Below are positions 8,873-16,473 of a DNA stretch of 64,000 bases, in pieces. Under the pieces are notes generated by a model. The model searched no databases. It saw only the letters and a list, made by a program, of their open reading frames with translations, and was not told the origin of the DNA. Position numbers and translations under genes: made by a program. Source of the DNA: Actinoallomurus purpureus (lineage in GTDB: Bacteria; Actinomycetota; Actinomycetes; Streptosporangiales; Streptosporangiaceae); assembly GCF_024055795.1 (NCBI RefSeq), contig NZ_JAMXMY010000003.1, positions 62,001 to 126,000 on the forward strand, read 5' to 3'. Position 1 is the stretch's first letter. The number at the start of each line of letters is the position of its first letter.

Positions 8873-8923
8873 GACGCCACGACGACGGTCCGGTGCGAGC
8901 CCGCGAGGAGGCGGTCCGGTGAG
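8853..8923 (+). repeat. 50-bp tandem duplication at the sbcD/sbcC junction
   Basis: The segment 8853-8873 (end of sbcD including its GGTGAG stop) recurs at 8903-8923 with one difference, offset exactly 50 bp, and there it supplies the ribosome site GAGGAG and the GTGA of the sbcC start. The ancestral genes probably overlapped as GTGA and were separated by this duplication. Confidence 0.75.
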
Positions 8924-11897
8924 GCTCCACCACCTGACGATCACCGCGTTCGGTCCGTTCCCCGGCACCGAGCGCATCGACGTCGACACGCTGTCGGACG
9001 CCGGCCTGTTCCTCATCAACGGTCCCACCGGCGCCGGGAAGACCAGCGTGCTCGACGCGGTCTGCTTCGCGCTGTACGGCCGGGTGCCGAGCGTCCGCAA
9101 CGACGCCAGGAACCTCCGCAGCCACCACGCGCCGCCCGACCGCTCTCCCGAGGTCGTCCTGGAGGTGACGATCCGCGGGCGGCGGTTCCGGATCACCCGT
9201 TCACCCCGGTGGGACCGCCCGAAGCTGCGCGGCACGGGCACGACGGAGGAGAAGGCCAAGGTCCTGCTCCAGGAGTGGCGCGCCGGGGAGTGGGAGACCT
9301 GGTCGACCCGGTTCGACGACGCCGGCCTGAAGATCGGCGATCTGCTCGGCATGTCCGCGGAGCAGTTCTGCCAGGTGGTGCTGCTGCCGCAGGGCGACTT
9401 CGCGGCGTTCCTGCGCGCCGACGCCGAGAAACGGCGTGGAGTGCTCGAACGGCTCTTCGCCACCGAGGCCTTCACGCAGGTCGAGAAGTGGCTCGGCGAG
9501 CGGCGCCGGGAGACCGGGCGCGAGGCCGACGCCCTCCGCGCGGCGGCCGGGTCCATCGCCGACCGCGCCGCAGAGGCGGCCGGCGCCGAGCGCCCCGACC
9601 TCGACCCCGACGCGCTCGCGGCGTGGGCGGTCGAGCTGTCGGTCCACATGGAGGACGTCCGCGCGGCCACCGAGGACCGGGTGGCCGCCGCCGCGAGCGT
9701 CCTGTCGGCGGCACGGGCCGCCGCCGAGCACGGCCGCGCCGTCGCCGACCGGCGCGCACGCCGCGCCGACGCCCAGGCCCGGGCCGCGGCGCTGGCCGAG
9801 CGGGCCGGCGAACGGGCCACGCTGGCCGACGCCCTGCGCACCGCCGAGCGGGCCCGCCGCGTCCTCCCGCTGCTGCACGCCGCCGAGGCCCGCGCCGCCC
9901 GCCGCGACCAGGCCGACGCCGTGGTCGCACGGCAGCGGGACGCCGTCATCCGCCTGGTCCCCGACACCGCCGACGCCGAGGTCATGCGCAAGGAGGAGCG
10001 GTCCCGCCGCGAAGAGGTCGCGGTCCTCGAACAGCGGCGCGGCGACGAGCACCGCCTCGCCGTGATCGGCCGCGAGCTGAAGGAGGCGGAGTCGAAGGGC
10101 CGCGACCTCGACGCGCGCGAGGCCGAGCTGACCCTCTTCCTCACCGACTCTCCGCGTTATCGCGAGACCCTGACGACCGCGTTGGAGGGCGCACGCGCCC
10201 GTCTCGCCACCCGGCCGGTGGCCGAGGCCGCCGTCGACGCCGCCGCGCGTCGTCTGGAGGCCGCCCTGCGGCGCGACGCACTGGAGGCCGCGCTCACGGA
10301 GGCCGAGGAGGAGCACCGAGCCGCCACCGACGCCGCCCAGGCGGCGCGTGACGCCTTCCAGGAGATCCGGCAGGCGCGGCTGGAGGGCATGGCCGCCCGG
10401 CTCGCGCGGGAGCTGCGGCCCGGCGAGCCCTGCGGGGTCTGCGGATCCACCGAGCACCCGGCCCCCGCGACCTCCGGCGGGCACATCCCGGACGACGACG
10501 CCGAGTCGGCCGCCGAGGGCGCGTACGAGCGGGCCCGCGAGCACCGTGAGCGGATCGCCACCCGCCTCGCCGAGCTGCGGGCCGAGCAGGCGGCGGCGGC
10601 CAGGGACGCAGGTGACGAGGCCGTCGACGAGCTGCGCACCGCCCTCGCCGCCGCACAGGAAGAGCTGGCCGGCCTAACGGCCGCCGAGGCCGACGTCGAG
10701 CGGCTCGAAGAGGACCTCCGGCAGGTCGACGCCGACTACGAGGAGGCCCGCGACCGGCAGGACGAGGTCGTGACCGCGCTCGCGGAGAACCGCGCGCGCC
10801 GCGTCGCCCTGACCGCCGAGTCCCTCCGCCTGCGAACCGGCCTCGACGAGGCCCGCGGCGACGACCCGACGCTGGAGGCCCGGATCCGGCGCCTCGACGA
10901 CGAGGCCGACCTGCTCCGCGACACCGCCACGGCGATCGAGCAGCTCCGCGCGGCCACCGACGACGCCGACGCCGCACGGCGGGAGGCCGCCGACACGGCC
11001 GAGGCCGAGGGGTTCCCCTCGGTCGACGCCGTACGCTCCGCCACCCTCGACGACGCCACGCGCGAGGAGCTGACGCGGCGGGCGAAGGCGTACGACGACG
11101 AGGAGGCCGGAGTCGCGGCCCTGCTGAACGACGCCGACCTGACCGCGGCCGCCGCCGAGCCGCCGCCCGACCTCGACGCCCTCGAGGCCGAGCTCGCCGA
11201 CGCCGACCAGACCCACCAGGCCGTCTCCTCGGCCCGCGACCGCGCCCGGCACCACCGCGACCGCCTCACCGCGCTCGCGGCCGAGCTGCGCGAGCACGCC
11301 GCCGCCTGGCGTCCCGTCGCCGAGCACCACGAGCTCGTGTCCCGGCTCGCCGCCCTCGCCTCCGGCGACCCGGCGGTGAACACCAAGCGGATGCGGCTGT
11401 CGGCGTACGTCCTGGCCGCCCGGCTGGAGCAGGTCGTCGCCGCCGCCAACGAGCGGCTGGCCCGCATGTCCGCGGCCCGCTACATCCTCGAGCACACCGT
11501 CGAGCGGGCGGCGGGGGAGAAGGGCCGCCACGGCACCGGCGGTCTCGGCCTGCGCGTCATCGACACCTGGACCGGCCAGCGGCGCGATCCGGCCACCCTG
11601 TCCGGCGGGGAGACCTTCATCGCCTCGCTCGCCCTCGCACTCGGCCTGGCCGACGTGGTCACCGCCGAGGCGGGCGGCGCGGAGATCGGCACACTCTTCG
11701 TCGACGAGGGGTTCGGCACGCTCGACGAGGAGACCCTCGACGAGGTGATGGACGTCCTGGACGGCCTGCGCGACGGCGGCCGCGCGGTCGGCATCGTCAG
11801 CCACGTCGCCGAGCTCCGCACCCGCATCCCCGCCCAGCTCCGCGTCCACAAGACCCGCACCGGCTCGACTTTGGCGGTCACCGGCGTCGGACCCTGA
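8919..11897 (+). CDS. sbcC: Exonuclease SbcCD subunit C (Rad50/SMC-like ATPase)
   Basis: A 992-aa Rad50-like ATPase partner of SbcD. Walker A is NGPTGAGKTSVLDAV near residue 35, with QVVLLPQGDFAAFLRA (Q-loop region) downstream. Long Ala/Glu/Arg-rich coiled coils flank a central zinc-hook CxxC in PCGVCG at about residues 505-508. The C-terminal lobe has the signature TLSGGETFIASLALALGLAD, Walker B LFVDEGFGTLDEE and IVSHVAEL with the switch histidine. GTG 8919 is preceded by GAGGAG. Together with SbcD it forms the MRN-like complex that processes DNA ends. Confidence 0.95.
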   Translation: MRLHHLTITAFGPFPGTERIDVDTLSDAGLFLINGPTGAGKTSVLDAVCFALYGRVPSVRNDARNLRSHHAPPDRSPEVVLEVTIRGRRFRITRSPRWDRPKLRGTGTTEEKAKVLLQEWRAGEWETWSTRFDDAGLKIGDLLGMSAEQFCQVVLLPQGDFAAFLRADAEKRRGVLERLFATEAFTQVEKWLGERRRETGREADALRAAAGSIADRAAEAAGAERPDLDPDALAAWAVELSVHMEDVRAATEDRVAAAASVLSAARAAAEHGRAVADRRARRADAQARAAALAERAGERATLADALRTAERARRVLPLLHAAEARAARRDQADAVVARQRDAVIRLVPDTADAEVMRKEERSRREEVAVLEQRRGDEHRLAVIGRELKEAESKGRDLDAREAELTLFLTDSPRYRETLTTALEGARARLATRPVAEAAVDAAARRLEAALRRDALEAALTEAEEEHRAATDAAQAARDAFQEIRQARLEGMAARLARELRPGEPCGVCGSTEHPAPATSGGHIPDDDAESAAEGAYERAREHRERIATRLAELRAEQAAAARDAGDEAVDELRTALAAAQEELAGLTAAEADVERLEEDLRQVDADYEEARDRQDEVVTALAENRARRVALTAESLRLRTGLDEARGDDPTLEARIRRLDDEADLLRDTATAIEQLRAATDDADAARREAADTAEAEGFPSVDAVRSATLDDATREELTRRAKAYDDEEAGVAALLNDADLTAAAAEPPPDLDALEAELADADQTHQAVSSARDRARHHRDRLTALAAELREHAAAWRPVAEHHELVSRLAALASGDPAVNTKRMRLSAYVLAARLEQVVAAANERLARMSAARYILEHTVERAAGEKGRHGTGGLGLRVIDTWTGQRRDPATLSGGETFIASLALALGLADVVTAEAGGAEIGTLFVDEGFGTLDEETLDEVMDVLDGLRDGGRAVGIVSHVAELRTRIPAQLRVHKTRTGSTLAVTGVGP

Positions 11898-11995
11898 GCG
11901 GAGGCACCTGTGCGGGTGGACGAGTCGCCGACTCCACTCCACCGACTGATCGGTGCCATCAGGGCACACCACCGGCGGCCACCCACCGCCTCCCT

Positions 11996-12580
11996 CTACG
12001 AGTCAGGGTTCCGCAGGCCGACGGCGTCGTGCCGCCAGAACGGCTCCGAGTAGACCAGCGTCCCCGTCATCCAGGGCTCATACGCCGGCAGTCGGACGGC
12101 CTGGAAGGCCGCGTCGGGAATCCGCAGGGACGGCTTGCGGAACCCCTGCGCGCCACCGCCGGTGAACCCGAAGCGGGCGTAGTAACCGGGCGGACCCTCC
12201 AGGAACACGACGGGGACGGACCGTTCGGCCATGATCTTTAGGCCGTGCCGGACCAGCGCGGAGCCGATGCCCCGCCCCTGACGGTCGGGCCGCACGGCCA
12301 GTGGGCTCAGCACCTGAACATCGACCAGCCGCCGCGGAGCGTCGAGCAGGCTGCGAGTGAACATCACGTGCCCGACTACCTGGCCTGAGTGCTCCGCGAC
12401 GAGCGAGAGCCGCTCGTCCGGTCCACCGGCCGCCCGCAGCGCGTCCACCAGCGCGGTAACCGCCTTCCCGTGATCGCCGAACGCGCGCCGATGAAGGTCC
12501 CGAAGGGCTTCTTGGTCACCTGGTCGCTCTATTCGGAGGGTCACGCCCGGCAGGGTAGAGGCGCGCTCCGCTGCACGCAC
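11996..12580 (-). CDS. GNAT family N-acetyltransferase
   Basis: A 194-aa Gcn5-related acetyltransferase resembling the YhbS-like group. It shows VAEHSGQVVGHVMFTRS, the acetyl-CoA pyrophosphate loop in LAVRPDRQGRGIGSALV and GPPGYYARFGFTGG near the end. GTG 12580 is preferred because AGGGGA lies about 7 nt upstream; GTG 12544, twelve codons in, is an alternative. It is convergent with sbcC. The substrate is unknown. Confidence 0.85.
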   Translation of the reverse strand: MRAAERASTLPGVTLRIERPGDQEALRDLHRRAFGDHGKAVTALVDALRAAGGPDERLSLVAEHSGQVVGHVMFTRSLLDAPRRLVDVQVLSPLAVRPDRQGRGIGSALVRHGLKIMAERSVPVVFLEGPPGYYARFGFTGGGAQGFRKPSLRIPDAAFQAVRLPAYEPWMTGTLVYSEPFWRHDAVGLRNPDS

Positions 12581-12770
12581 GACATTTTCCCCTGAGCCGG
12601 CTCGACCGGCCTCCGCCGCTCATCGATCAGGCGTGCACCGTTCTCCCGGCCTGCTGCCGGGCCTGCCAGTGCAGGTAGCCGATTCCCTCGTCGATCCACC
12701 CCGGTAGCCGTGGCGCAGCAGCGAGCCAGCCGCCACCTCGAGGATCCTTCGTGGCTCCGGCCCAACTTGC

Positions 12771-12863
12771 ATTGTCCTGGTCACCGGCGCCACCGGGTAG
12801 CAGGGTGGTGCCACCGCCCGACACCTGCTCGCCGACGGCCGGCACGTCCGTGCCCGACCGGTG
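12771..12863 (+). pseudogene. Remnant of an NmrA-like NAD(P)-binding protein
   Basis: About 31 codons read as the start of an NmrA-family Rossmann domain: IVLVTGATG, an in-frame TAG at 12798-12800 where the family has a polar residue, then QGGATARHLLADGRHVRA. Homology ends after that. No start codon or rest of the gene is present, so this is a decayed N-terminal fragment. Confidence 0.6.
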
Positions 12864-13193
12864 CACCGCCTGATCATCGAGGTTCTTAGGCGTTGGGAGT
12901 GCCAACACTCTGGATGATCAGGCCTCGCCCTGGCTCTCGGCCATCAGGCTCGCCCGCTCCGAGTCCTCGGCTCGGCGGAGCGGGCGGCAAGGGGTCCGTC
13001 GGGCACCTTCGTCCTCGATGCGTATGGCCTGCTGTTCGGAGGAGAAGCCGCCGCTGTCGGGTACCACCTCACCGGCGGCGGCGTCCTTCTCGGTGTCGGC
13101 GCGGGCAGAGCACGGCGTCGGGCCTATTCGCTTGCCCGCGCAGTCAGCGGTTCTGAGAGCGCGCACGCCTCTGGTCGGATTGAATCGCCGGAC
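12864..13193. other. Gene-free stretch with no assignable gene
   Basis: Several reading frames are open but none has a convincing start, ribosome site or recognisable domain. One plus-strand frame near 13013 reads FVLDAYGLL, faintly like the start of a PIN domain, but the rest does not follow. Together with the adjacent NmrA remnant this looks like debris. Confidence 0.4.
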
Positions 13194-13394
13194 TCATTCA
13201 TCCGCTTTTTCGCGGCCCCTGGCATCGACCATTCGGCGCGCCTCGTCGGGATACTTTTCGATCATTACCTTGAGCCGTGCCAACTCGGCGATGTGTGACA
13301 CGCCGCCGTACGGTGACGCATGCAGGGCGGCGTAGAACTCGTCGACAGAGCGCCTGAGCCGTGCGATGGCGTCCGGGGTCGAGTGGTCGGCCAT
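13194..13394 (-). CDS. Small hypothetical protein of a WhiJ-type locus
   Basis: A 66-aa helical, charged protein (DAIARLRRSVDEFYAALHA, then ELARLKVMIEKYPDEARRM). The ATG at 13394 overlaps the stop of the preceding gene by one base (TGATG), so the two small genes form a translationally coupled pair. They diverge from a DUF5753-type regulator about 130 bp away. No known domain is recognised. The coupling and clean amino-acid composition make it likely real. Confidence 0.65.
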   Translation of the reverse strand: MADHSTPDAIARLRRSVDEFYAALHASPYGGVSHIAELARLKVMIEKYPDEARRMVDARGREKADE

Positions 13395-13699
13395 CAGGCC
13401 GGCCGGACGACGTGGACGATCATCGCGACCGCCTTGTCGATCTCCTCGGCGGGGCAGATGGGATCGCCCCAGGACCACCACCAGTTCAAACGCTCCGACG
13501 CGTCCGGCATGCACCGGATGATCTCGGCGAGCATGCCCGCCCCCGGGAAGCCGACCCGGATCCGCGTAGGGGCGATCTCTTCCGCCGTGAGACCCGCCTC
13601 GCCGCAGGCCAATGAGAGACGCCGACACAACTCGTGGACCTCTTCCTCGCCCTTTGCCGCCTCCATGATCGCCCTTTCGAGTTGACGAGATTGACCCAT
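13394..13699 (-). CDS. Hypothetical protein, first gene of a coupled small-protein pair
   Basis: A protein of about 101 aa with a conserved-looking core: EEVHELCRRLSLACGEAGL, EEIAPTRIRVGFP, then RLNWWWSWGDPICPAEEID. The WWWSWG block with the following Cys suggests a folded domain, but I cannot name it. ATG 13699 is used (GGAAAG upstream); an internal ATG at 13666 has a closer GAAAGG site and may be the true start. It overlaps the next gene and is divergent from the regulator at 13827. It may be part of the same regulatory locus; that is inference from position. Confidence 0.65.
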   Translation of the reverse strand: MGQSRQLERAIMEAAKGEEEVHELCRRLSLACGEAGLTAEEIAPTRIRVGFPGAGMLAEIIRCMPDASERLNWWWSWGDPICPAEEIDKAVAMIVHVVRPA

Positions 13700-13826
13700 C
13701 CATGGTGACGCTTTCCGTTTATGCTGAGGAAGCGTTCCAGTCGCCATTCACAGGGTTGGAGTCGGCGCGACGATCTCTGATCTCGAGCTGAAGTGGCCCT
13801 GAATTCGGGCAAAGGAGATAACTCGA

Positions 13827-14615
13827 ATGAACCAGTACTACCTCCCACAAGCCATATGGGGCCGCGAACTACGCCACTACCGGAAGGAGGCCGCCTTGAC
13901 CCAGGCTCAGCTCGCAGCGAAGATCTTCTGCTCAGAGTCTCTGATCAGCTCCATCGAGACCGGCCAGGCCCCCGCGACCGTCGAGTTCGCCAAGGACGCC
14001 GACGAAGCACTCAACACCGGCGGCACCCTGTCCCGCACCCTCGACTGGCGCAAGGGCGCCCCCGCGTATCCGGCCTGGTTCGTCGACTTCCTGCCGTCCG
14101 AGGAGACGGCCATCCAACTCCGCGCTTTCGAGGTCGAACTGATCTACGGCCTACTCCAGACGCCCGACTACGCTCGCGCGCTTCTGGGTGGAGATGAGGC
14201 GGCGGTGGAGGCGCGCATCAGGCGGCAGGACATTCTCACGCGAGAAAGCCCGCCTCCACCTGCCCTCTACTGTGTCCTCGACGAAAGCGCGCTTCGCCGC
14301 AACGTCGGAGGCACGAAAGTGATGTACGAGCAGCTACAGAACCTCATACAGCTGAGCGAGCGTGAGAACATCAGCGTTCAAATCGTGCCCAGTCAAGCCC
14401 ACCGCGGTGTGCGTGGCCCGTTCGTCATCGCCACGCTCGAGGATGGGAGCGAGGCCGCGCACGCGGGAAACGCATTCGGCGGAGCGGTCTCCACGCGACT
14501 GGAGGATCTCGCTACGGTGGTGTCATCGTGGGAATCGATCCGGACCGAAGCCCTGCCCGCGGACATGTCGAGAGACCTGATCCGCCGAACAGTCGAGGAG
14601 CTCTGGAGAACGTGA
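13827..14615 (+). CDS. Helix-turn-helix regulator with DUF5753 domain (WhiJ/AbaA-locus type)
   Basis: A 262-aa regulator. The N-terminal Xre-type helix-turn-helix reads LRHYRKEAALTQAQLAAKIF then SESLISSIETGQAP. The remainder matches the DUF5753 domain common in actinomycetes: YPAWFVDFLPSEETA, LIYGLLQTPDYAR, LDESALRRNVGG, then IVPSQAHRGVRGPF. Proteins of this type (e.g. WhiJ paralogues in Streptomyces) typically sit beside a small DUF397 protein and affect development or antibiotic production. Here the stop overlaps the first DUF397 microgene as GTGA at 14612-14615. ATG 13827 follows AAAGGAG. Confidence 0.88.
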   Translation: MNQYYLPQAIWGRELRHYRKEAALTQAQLAAKIFCSESLISSIETGQAPATVEFAKDADEALNTGGTLSRTLDWRKGAPAYPAWFVDFLPSEETAIQLRAFEVELIYGLLQTPDYARALLGGDEAAVEARIRRQDILTRESPPPPALYCVLDESALRRNVGGTKVMYEQLQNLIQLSERENISVQIVPSQAHRGVRGPFVIATLEDGSEAAHAGNAFGGAVSTRLEDLATVVSSWESIRTEALPADMSRDLIRRTVEELWRT

Positions 14616-14704
14616 GCAACCTGGAGTGGCGCAAGTCTCGCCGCAGCGACGACACGGGAGGCAACTGCGTCGAGGTCGCCGTGACGGAGAAGCGCCAAGC
14701 CTGA
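14612..14704 (+). CDS. Truncated DUF397 microprotein, copy 1
   Basis: A 30-codon gene. It encodes the N-terminal half of a DUF397 domain: LEWRKSRRSDDTGGNCVEVA followed by VTEKRQA and stop. Normal DUF397 proteins run to about 60-70 aa with a second half (AVRDSKDP...FTPAEW) that is absent here. GTG 14612 overlaps the regulator stop and has GGAG just upstream, so it is translationally coupled to its expected partner. Whether 30 residues suffice for function is unknown. Confidence 0.7.
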   Translation: MSNLEWRKSRRSDDTGGNCVEVAVTEKRQA

Positions 14705-14743
14705 CACTTGTCGATCCCGAACAGTCGAGGAGCTCTGGAGAAC

Positions 14744-14836
14744 GTGAGCAACCTGGAGTGGCGCAAGTCCCGTCTCAGCAACGACACGGGAAGTAACTGC
14801 GTCGAGGTGGCCGTAGCCGAGAAGCGGCAAGCCTGA
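14744..14836 (+). CDS. Truncated DUF397 microprotein, copy 2
   Basis: A 30-codon copy made by the 132-bp tandem duplication: LEWRKSRLSNDTGSNCVEVA then VAEKRQA. It keeps its own copied ribosome site and GTG start, although the upstream regulator segment is now only a 30-bp fragment. The differences from copy 1 leave the frame intact and keep the Trp and Cys of the DUF397 core. Confidence 0.65.
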   Translation: MSNLEWRKSRLSNDTGSNCVEVAVAEKRQA

Positions 14837-14868
14837 ACGTCCACTCAACCCGAGGAGCCATGGGGACC

Positions 14869-14961
14869 ATGAGTTACCTGGAGTGGCGCAAGGCCTACCG
14901 AAGCAACGACACCGGAGGAATGTGCGTCGAGGTCGCCGTGGCGGAGAAGCGGCAAGTCTGA
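14869..14961 (+). CDS. Truncated DUF397 microprotein, copy 3
   Basis: A 30-codon copy starting with ATG: YLEWRKAYRSNDTGGMCVEV then AVAEKRQV. The ribosome site is CGAGGAG about 12 bases upstream. It is the most diverged of the three but ends at the same residue, and the array is followed by a terminator hairpin. The identical end point in all three copies suggests the truncated length is ancestral to the array. Confidence 0.65.
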   Translation: MSYLEWRKAYRSNDTGGMCVEVAVAEKRQV

Positions 14962-14977
14962 CTTCGGCTCGACGCGT

Positions 14978-15005
14978 GAGGCCCCGCCCTACGGCGCGGG
15001 GCCTC
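14978..15005. terminator. Terminator hairpin after the DUF397 array
   Basis: Perfect 10-bp stem (14978-14987 with 14996-15005), 8-nt loop, between the DUF397 array and the convergent gene at 15059. Confidence 0.7.
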
Positions 15006-15058
15006 GTCGCGTTTGCGTCCAGGAACATTTCGAAAGGTGGCCGGGTCGGCGAAGTCGG

Positions 15059-15655
15059 CTAACGCGGGTCTTCCGGGTCGGGGAAGGCTCGACTCCACGC
15101 GTTCTCGAAGGCAGCGGTCTCGATCTCCATGGCGGCGTACTGGGGGTCGTAGAGGTCGAGGGGCGAGTTGATCGGCCAGTCTTCGGAGTCGGTCCTGACG
15201 CCGGGGCCGTCGCCGGTGAGGGTGACCTGACGGAGCCATCGTCCGTCGGACCCGATCTCCAAGAGGTATCTGGTGTCCTCGTCATCTTCGTCCGGCATGT
15301 CGATGTAGACGCGATCCCGGCCGGCCAAGGCGCCGTAGCCGGGCCGATCCCGGTAGCCGTCTCGTTTGGTTCGCAGCGAGGCGAGGGCCGGGTCGAGAGA
15401 CACGTCGTCGATGTCGATCTCGTCGAGGGACCACGTCTCGGCCCGCGCCACGGCCTCCGGGTCGCTGACCACCTCGACCTCGGCGAAGGTGTCCACGATC
15501 TGCTCTGGTGACGACGCCCGGATCCACCACCAGAGTCCGCCCATTCCGTAGTCGTGGACGACCAGGTACCGGGATTTCGCGGGCTCAGGGGAGTCGGTCA
15601 CACCGACGACGATACCGATTTTGAGGTTCCCGACTCCGGACCAGCCCGCGGGCAC
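15059..15655 (-). CDS. Hypothetical acidic protein
   Basis: An acidic protein of up to 198 aa without a recognised domain. Its N-terminal core reads RYLVVHDYGMGGLWWWIRAS then SPEQIVDTFAEVEVVSDPEA, resembling small hypothetical proteins common in Streptomyces and relatives; the C-terminal half includes VYIDMPDEDDEDTRYLLEIG. GTG 15655 is the longest start; GTG 15601 just before the conserved part (TDSPEPAKSRYLVV) is equally plausible. It is convergent with the DUF397 array. No signal peptide. Confidence 0.7.
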   Translation of the reverse strand: MPAGWSGVGNLKIGIVVGVTDSPEPAKSRYLVVHDYGMGGLWWWIRASSPEQIVDTFAEVEVVSDPEAVARAETWSLDEIDIDDVSLDPALASLRTKRDGYRDRPGYGALAGRDRVYIDMPDEDDEDTRYLLEIGSDGRWLRQVTLTGDGPGVRTDSEDWPINSPLDLYDPQYAAMEIETAAFENAWSRAFPDPEDPR

Positions 15656-15718
15656 GGCCCCGCCCGACGGCCTGCCCCCTGCAGCATGGATCAGAGGCGG
15701 TCCTGTAGCCGCGATGGG

Positions 15719-16237
15719 TCAGTCGGGGTCTGGACGGCCGTTGAGAGCGATCCAGAAGCGATCTTCCCGGCGGACCGGTCGATCGGGTACTCCGCCGTTG
15801 GCGAGGATCACCCGGCGTGATGCCTCGTTGTCATGGGCGCAGGTGAGGAGGACTCGGTTGAGACCGAGTCTCCTGCACTCCACCAGTCCGGCCGCGAGCA
15901 TCCTCGTCGCGTGACCCTGCCGACGCCACGGCACGACGATGTGATAGCCGACATGGCCGCCCGCCTCGACGAGTTCCGGCGTCAGATCATGTCGAATGAT
16001 GAGCGTGCCGAGATAGTGCCTGCCCGAGATGTACCAGAACGTGGTGCACGGGACACTCCATCGGACATGTACACCGCGTCGCTGGCTGACGAAGGCATCG
16101 AAGTCGTCGTCGGCCGTGTCGAGCCACTCGGTGGATGTTCCTTCCGCCAAGCAGTCGGCTCGTTCACCGGCCAGGAACGACTCGCGTACGGTCGTCGTCG
16201 GCCAGACCAGGCGTGGCGGCTCGAACGGTTCGGTCAT
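15719..16237 (-). CDS. GNAT family N-acetyltransferase
   Basis: A 172-aa acetyltransferase of the GNAT fold. Strands and motifs are visible: TTFWYISGRHYLGTLIIRHD, then GGHVGYHIVVPWRRQGHATR with the CoA-binding RRQGHATRM loop, LLTCAHDNEASRRVILANGG and FWIALNG at the end. This pattern matches the group that acetylates free amino acids or small amines. ATG 16237 has GGAG immediately upstream. Substrate unknown. Confidence 0.85.
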   Translation of the reverse strand: MTEPFEPPRLVWPTTTVRESFLAGERADCLAEGTSTEWLDTADDDFDAFVSQRRGVHVRWSVPCTTFWYISGRHYLGTLIIRHDLTPELVEAGGHVGYHIVVPWRRQGHATRMLAAGLVECRRLGLNRVLLTCAHDNEASRRVILANGGVPDRPVRREDRFWIALNGRPDPD

Positions 16238-16417
16238 GGTCTCCGAATGATATGTGCCGGATGATCTAAGACGTGTGCGGGAAGATCATCGTCGTCGCTG
16301 CCCCACCCGAGGCGTACGACCGCCGCGCGCACACCTCGCCGACGGCGGCGCCGAAGAATCATAGGGAACCACGACACTCCGCCTCGCTGGGGACGACTCA
16401 CCGTCCCCAGCGGTCAT

Positions 16418-16454
16418 GGCGCCGCCGGCCGCCGGAGAGGAGGCCGGCGGCGCC
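16418..16454 (-). terminator. Terminator hairpin downstream of the subtilase
   Basis: Perfect 13-bp G+C stem (16418-16430 with 16442-16454) and 11-nt loop, 20 bp beyond the stop of the S8 peptidase. The rest of 16238-16473 shows no gene. Confidence 0.7.
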
Positions 16455-16473
16455 GGTGTGGTGAGACGACGCC

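Larger units (their letters stand above)
14585..14848 (+). repeat. 132-bp tandem duplication (regulator end plus DUF397 microgene)
   Basis: The unit 14585-14716 is repeated at 14717-14848 with a 132-bp offset. Each copy holds the last roughly 30 bp of the regulator gene, its GGAG site and a DUF397 microgene. A third, more diverged DUF397 copy follows at 14869, starting 125 bp after the second. Confidence 0.8.

Noticed and set aside
8613-11972. Long minus-strand frames opposite sbcC
   Set aside because: Third-position GC bias in the coiled-coil gene keeps the antisense frames open; no start sites or motifs.
13013-13160. Possible PIN-domain fragment reading FVLDAYGLL
   Set aside because: Only nine residues look plausible; the acidic residues required downstream are missing.
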